From CAZCPB01 sp044223975 (GTDB taxonomy: Bacteria > Planctomycetota > Phycisphaerae > Phycisphaerales > UBA1924): a DNA stretch of 64,000 nucleotides. Position numbers and translations under genes: made by a program. The DNA lies in assembly GCA_044223975.1 (NCBI GenBank), contig JBGALI010000007.1, forward strand, positions 138,927-202,926. The letters run 5' to 3'. The notes beneath the pieces are model-generated. The model saw only the letters and a program-made list of their open reading frames with translations, had not been told where the DNA came from and did not search any database. Below are positions 61,670 through 64,000 of the stretch, piece after piece; positions within the stretch are counted from its first letter, which is position 1; every line of letters starts with the position of its first letter.

Positions 61670-61806
61670 TATGGTTTGTCGGAGGGGAAAGTCGGGGACG
61701 GGGCGGTTTTTGGGGGATGGCCAAGGGCGGGCGGGGCGGCTATTGTTCAGGCCTGCCCGGGAGGATTAGCCCCCGGACAGCGCCCTCACAGAGCTGGAGA
61801 TCCCGC

Positions 61807-62181
61807 GTGGTTCGTATTCGCATGCAGCGTCTGGGCCGTCACAACCGTCCGTTCTACCGGATCGCCGCGATCGAGAAGCGCGTCCGGCGCGATGGGCGCA
61901 TCATCGAGCAGCTCGGGTGGTACGACCCGCTCGCGCGCGAGGCGTCCAAGCAGCTGCAGATCAACGCCGAACGCATCAAGTACTGGCTCAGCGTCGGGGC
62001 GCAGCCCTCGGATACGGTCCGCGACTTCTTCGCCAAGAACAGCCTGATCGACGTCAAGGCTTGGGAGGCCCAGCGCGGCCACGACCGCAAGAAGGTCGAG
62101 AAGAAGAAGGCCGCCGACGCGGTTGCCGCGGCTGCCGCTGCCGAGAAGAAGGACGAGAAGAAGGGCGAGAAGAAGGCCTGA
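61807..62181 (+). CDS. rpsP: Small-subunit ribosomal protein bS16
   Basis: A 124-residue bS16. 'RIRMQRLGRHNRPFYRIAAIE' in part, 'IEQLGWYDPL' and 'KYWLSVGAQPSDTVRDFF' are signature blocks. A lysine/alanine-rich C-terminal tail of about 35 residues ('KKAADAVAAAAAAEKKDEKK' in part) extends beyond the usual 80-90 residues. GTG 61807 has GGAGA eight bases upstream; the open frame runs back through the tRNA-Leu and is not coding there. Confidence 0.95.
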   Translation: MVRIRMQRLGRHNRPFYRIAAIEKRVRRDGRIIEQLGWYDPLAREASKQLQINAERIKYWLSVGAQPSDTVRDFFAKNSLIDVKAWEAQRGHDRKKVEKKKAADAVAAAAAAEKKDEKKGEKKA

Positions 62182-62232
62182 TCGAACGGGCCGGCGCGCC
62201 AAGAATGGCGTGTCTCAACCAGCCCCCCTTTG

Positions 62233-62280
62233 AGCCCGGATCGAGGTCGGCACTGCCGGCGCGGTCCGGGCTTTTTTTCT
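62233..62280 (+). terminator. Strong intrinsic terminator after rpsP
   Basis: AGCCCGGA (62233-62240) pairs with TCCGGGCT (62265-62272), with further pairing inside the loop, followed by seven T (62272-62278). It lies between rpsP and trmD, ending about 40 bp before the trmD start, so the two genes should be largely uncoupled. Confidence 0.88.
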
Positions 62281-62320
62281 TGGCGGGCCTGCCGCCCGAG
62301 CCTGGCCCACGGGAGCCCGC

Positions 62321-63040
62321 GTGCCGATCCGTTTCGACATCCTCACCACCTTCCCCGAGATGTTCGGCGCCGAGGCGCCCGCGGCCCTGGGCGTGAGCAT
62401 CCCGGCGCGGGCCCGCGCGGCAGGGCTGGCAGAGTGGCACGCGCACAACATCCGCGACTGGGCCGCCGACAAGCACAAGAAGACCGACGACCGTCCCTTC
62501 GGCGGCGGGCCGGGGATGGTGATGCTCTGCCAGCCGATGTGGGACGCGGTGCACGCGGTTGAGGCGATGGACCCGCGCCCCGCGACGCGCGTGCTGCTCA
62601 CGCCCCAGGGCCGCCCGCTCACGCAGGCGATCGTCGAGGACATGGCGCGGCGCGAGCGGCTGCTGCTGATCGCCGGGCACTACGAGGGGATCGACGAGCG
62701 CGTGGTCGAGAGGCTGGCGCCGATGGAGATCAGCCTGGGCGACTACGTGCTCAGCGGCGGGGAGCTGGGCGCGATCGTGCTCATGGACGCGGTTATCCGG
62801 CTGCTGCCGGGCGCGCTGGGGGACGAGGGGTCGTCGGGCGCGGACAGCTTCTCGAGCGTGAGCGGCGCGGGCGGGAAGCGGCTGCTCGATTGCCCGCACT
62901 ACACGCGGCCGCGCGAGTGGATGGGCGCGGCGGTGCCCGAGGTGCTGATCGGCGGGGACCACGCCAAGGTCGCGGCGTGGCGGCTGGAGCAGATGATCAG
63001 GCGCACCCGCGAGCGGCGGCCCGACCTGCTGGGGGAGTGA
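62321..63040 (+). CDS. trmD: tRNA (guanine-N1)-methyltransferase TrmD
   Basis: A 239-residue SPOUT methyltransferase making m1G37 in tRNAs that read codons starting with C. 'FDILTTFPEMFG', 'DDRPFGGGPGMVM', 'LLLIAGHYEGIDERV', 'LGDYVLSGGELGAIVLMDA' (in part) and the C-terminal 'HYTRPREWMG' are diagnostic. GTG 62321 has GGGAG six bases upstream. The usual rimM gene between rpsP and trmD is absent, and rplS does not follow. Confidence 0.96.
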   Translation: MPIRFDILTTFPEMFGAEAPAALGVSIPARARAAGLAEWHAHNIRDWAADKHKKTDDRPFGGGPGMVMLCQPMWDAVHAVEAMDPRPATRVLLTPQGRPLTQAIVEDMARRERLLLIAGHYEGIDERVVERLAPMEISLGDYVLSGGELGAIVLMDAVIRLLPGALGDEGSSGADSFSSVSGAGGKRLLDCPHYTRPREWMGAAVPEVLIGGDHAKVAAWRLEQMIRRTRERRPDLLGE

Positions 63041-63047
63041 GCGTGGC

Positions 63048-64000
63048 TCAGCGTGCGACCGAGCTCCAGTCGGGCTCTTCGATCGCGATCGGCCACACGC
63101 GGACGATGCCGTTCACGTCCCCCGCGGCAAGGTCGCGGCCGTTCCACGAGTACCGCAACGCGGTGATCAACGCGTCGCCCCCTCCGAGCGGCGAGACGCC
63201 CCAGGCGCCGCGCACGCGAGTCCAGGTGTGGACGCTGCCGTCGTTCCACCCGGCGCTCAGGCGGGTGCCCAGGGGCCAGTAGTCCAGGGGGCTTGACGCG
63301 TCGGGGAGTTCGACGAGCACGTAGCCCAGGCCGGTCTTGGGGTCCAGCGTGTGAACTTGGCGGTCGCCGCCCCCCAGCAAGAGCGAATCGCCCAGGGGTG
63401 ACCAGACGATGCGCGTGGAGCCAGCCTGGGGCGTGTTTTCGTGCGTGTTCTTCCCCGTGCGTGCATCGGCGATGACCAGGCGTCCGTCCTCGCCGGCGGT
63501 GGCGATGCGCCCGCCGTCAGGAGAGCATGCCAGGGCGAGGATCTTTGAGTTGCCGTGGGGCGTGCGTGTGGAGAGCTCTGCGCCGGTGGTCGTGTCCCAC
63601 ACCGTGAGCGTGCCCGCGCCCGCGACGGCGATGGTGCGTCCGTCTGGGGGCACATCCATAAGCGTGATGTCGGCGTCGGATTTCCACTCGAGCGTGCGGT
63701 CGGGGGTGGGCGGAGTGCTCGGCGTGAGGGCGTGGAGCGTAATTCGGCGGGGCGCGCTCAGGTAGATGAGCCAGCGCGAGTCGGGCGTGATCGCCGGGCG
63801 GTTGGCGACGGTGGCGACGGCGGGAAACGAGCCCGCAGGCTCGCCCGAGGGAAGGCGCCAGAGTTTGAGCGTGCCGTCGGCGCCCGTGGAGGCGAGCGTC
63901 TTGCCGTCGATGCTGAAGGTCAGCGATCGGACGGCGCCGGTGTGGGCCTTGAGCGTGAGCGCGGGCGGGACGATCGGCGCGGCGGCGGGGGTGTTGGGGG
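63048..64000 (-). CDS. WD40-repeat protein, C-terminal part
   Basis: The frame is open from the stop at 63048 to the right edge, so the N-terminus is outside the window. Repeats include 'SIDGKTLASTGADGTLKLW', 'TPDSRWLIYLSAP', 'PPDGRTIAVAGAGTLTVWD' and 'SPDGGRIATAGEDGRLVIAD', ending with 'NGIVRVWPIAIEEP'. These are WD40 blades, about seven visible. In planctomycetes such repeats often sit on Ser/Thr kinases or sensor proteins; what precedes them here cannot be known. Converges with trmD, 7 bp apart. Confidence 0.75.
   Translation of the reverse strand, partial: PNTPAAAPIVPPALTLKAHTGAVRSLTFSIDGKTLASTGADGTLKLWRLPSGEPAGSFPAVATVANRPAITPDSRWLIYLSAPRRITLHALTPSTPPTPDRTLEWKSDADITLMDVPPDGRTIAVAGAGTLTVWDTTTGAELSTRTPHGNSKILALACSPDGGRIATAGEDGRLVIADARTGKNTHENTPQAGSTRIVWSPLGDSLLLGGGDRQVHTLDPKTGLGYVLVELPDASSPLDYWPLGTRLSAGWNDGSVHTWTRVRGAWGVSPLGGGDALITALRYSWNGRDLAAGDVNGIVRVWPIAIEEPDWSSVAR

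Noticed and set aside
1..64000. CRISPR array
   Set aside because: No regularly spaced short repeats were seen; the only direct repeats are the tRNA-Leu flanks.

Overview
The window is a high-GC bacterial chromosome segment that reads most like a member of the Planctomycetota, probably class Phycisphaerae. The pointers are a full type II secretion / pseudopilin gene chain, tandem prepilin-type proteins with a C-terminal DAHVDF motif, planctomycete-type Ser/Thr kinase sequence, DUF2007 and DUF5989 proteins, abundant GTG/TTG starts, and a reduced rsmH-ftsL-ftsI division cluster. The taxonomic call is inference from gene content and was not computed.

Layout. 1-14171: the end of an NDUFA9/epimerase-like gene converges on a minus-strand type II secretion operon read in the order gspE-F-G-H-I-J-K-L-M-(C-like)-D-lipoprotein, mostly with 1-7 nt overlaps. 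14381-17122: two paralogous secreted helical proteins. 17329-22536: an oligopeptide ABC permease and binding protein (no OppC or ATPases beside them), a helical-repeat protein and a TSUP permease. 22852-31933: a 3D-domain protein, Skp/OmpH, an M29 aminopeptidase, an FkbM methyltransferase, two tandem prepilins, two DUF2007 proteins, a saccharopine dehydrogenase-like enzyme and SppA. 32025-36558: rsmH, a LysM protein, ftsL-like and ftsI. 36753-40687: a small DUF5989 protein, ferredoxin-NADP reductase, HtpX, an SDR, a four-helix membrane protein and tRNA-Gly(CCC). 40799-45602: indolepyruvate oxidoreductase, whose beta subunit is fused to an NDP-forming acyl-CoA synthetase. 45867-51462: an outer-membrane barrel, a sensor kinase, a response regulator with GGDEF and EAL domains, and a small beta-repeat protein.

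The most unusual part is 51.6-61.7 kb. A 5' half of tRNA-Leu(TAA) at 51993-52030, broken at the end of the anticodon loop, and the intact tRNA-Leu at 61583-61669 bracket about 9.6 kb; both carry related upstream flanks. Between them lie a stand-alone Cap12/Pycsar-type TIR-like protein, a divergent three-gene operon (HSDR_N-type nuclease domain plus dynamin-like GTPase; a membrane protein with a broken P-loop; a second dynamin-like GTPase) and a convergent Ser/Thr kinase. An IS3-type orfA relic lies just outside. No integrase is visible. This looks like a tRNA-borne candidate anti-phage island, comparable in concept to the dynamin-based Eleos (LeoA/LeoBC) system but with a different composition.

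After the island come the housekeeping genes rpsP and trmD, separated by a strong intrinsic terminator and without rimM between them, then the C-terminal part of a WD40 protein running off the right edge.
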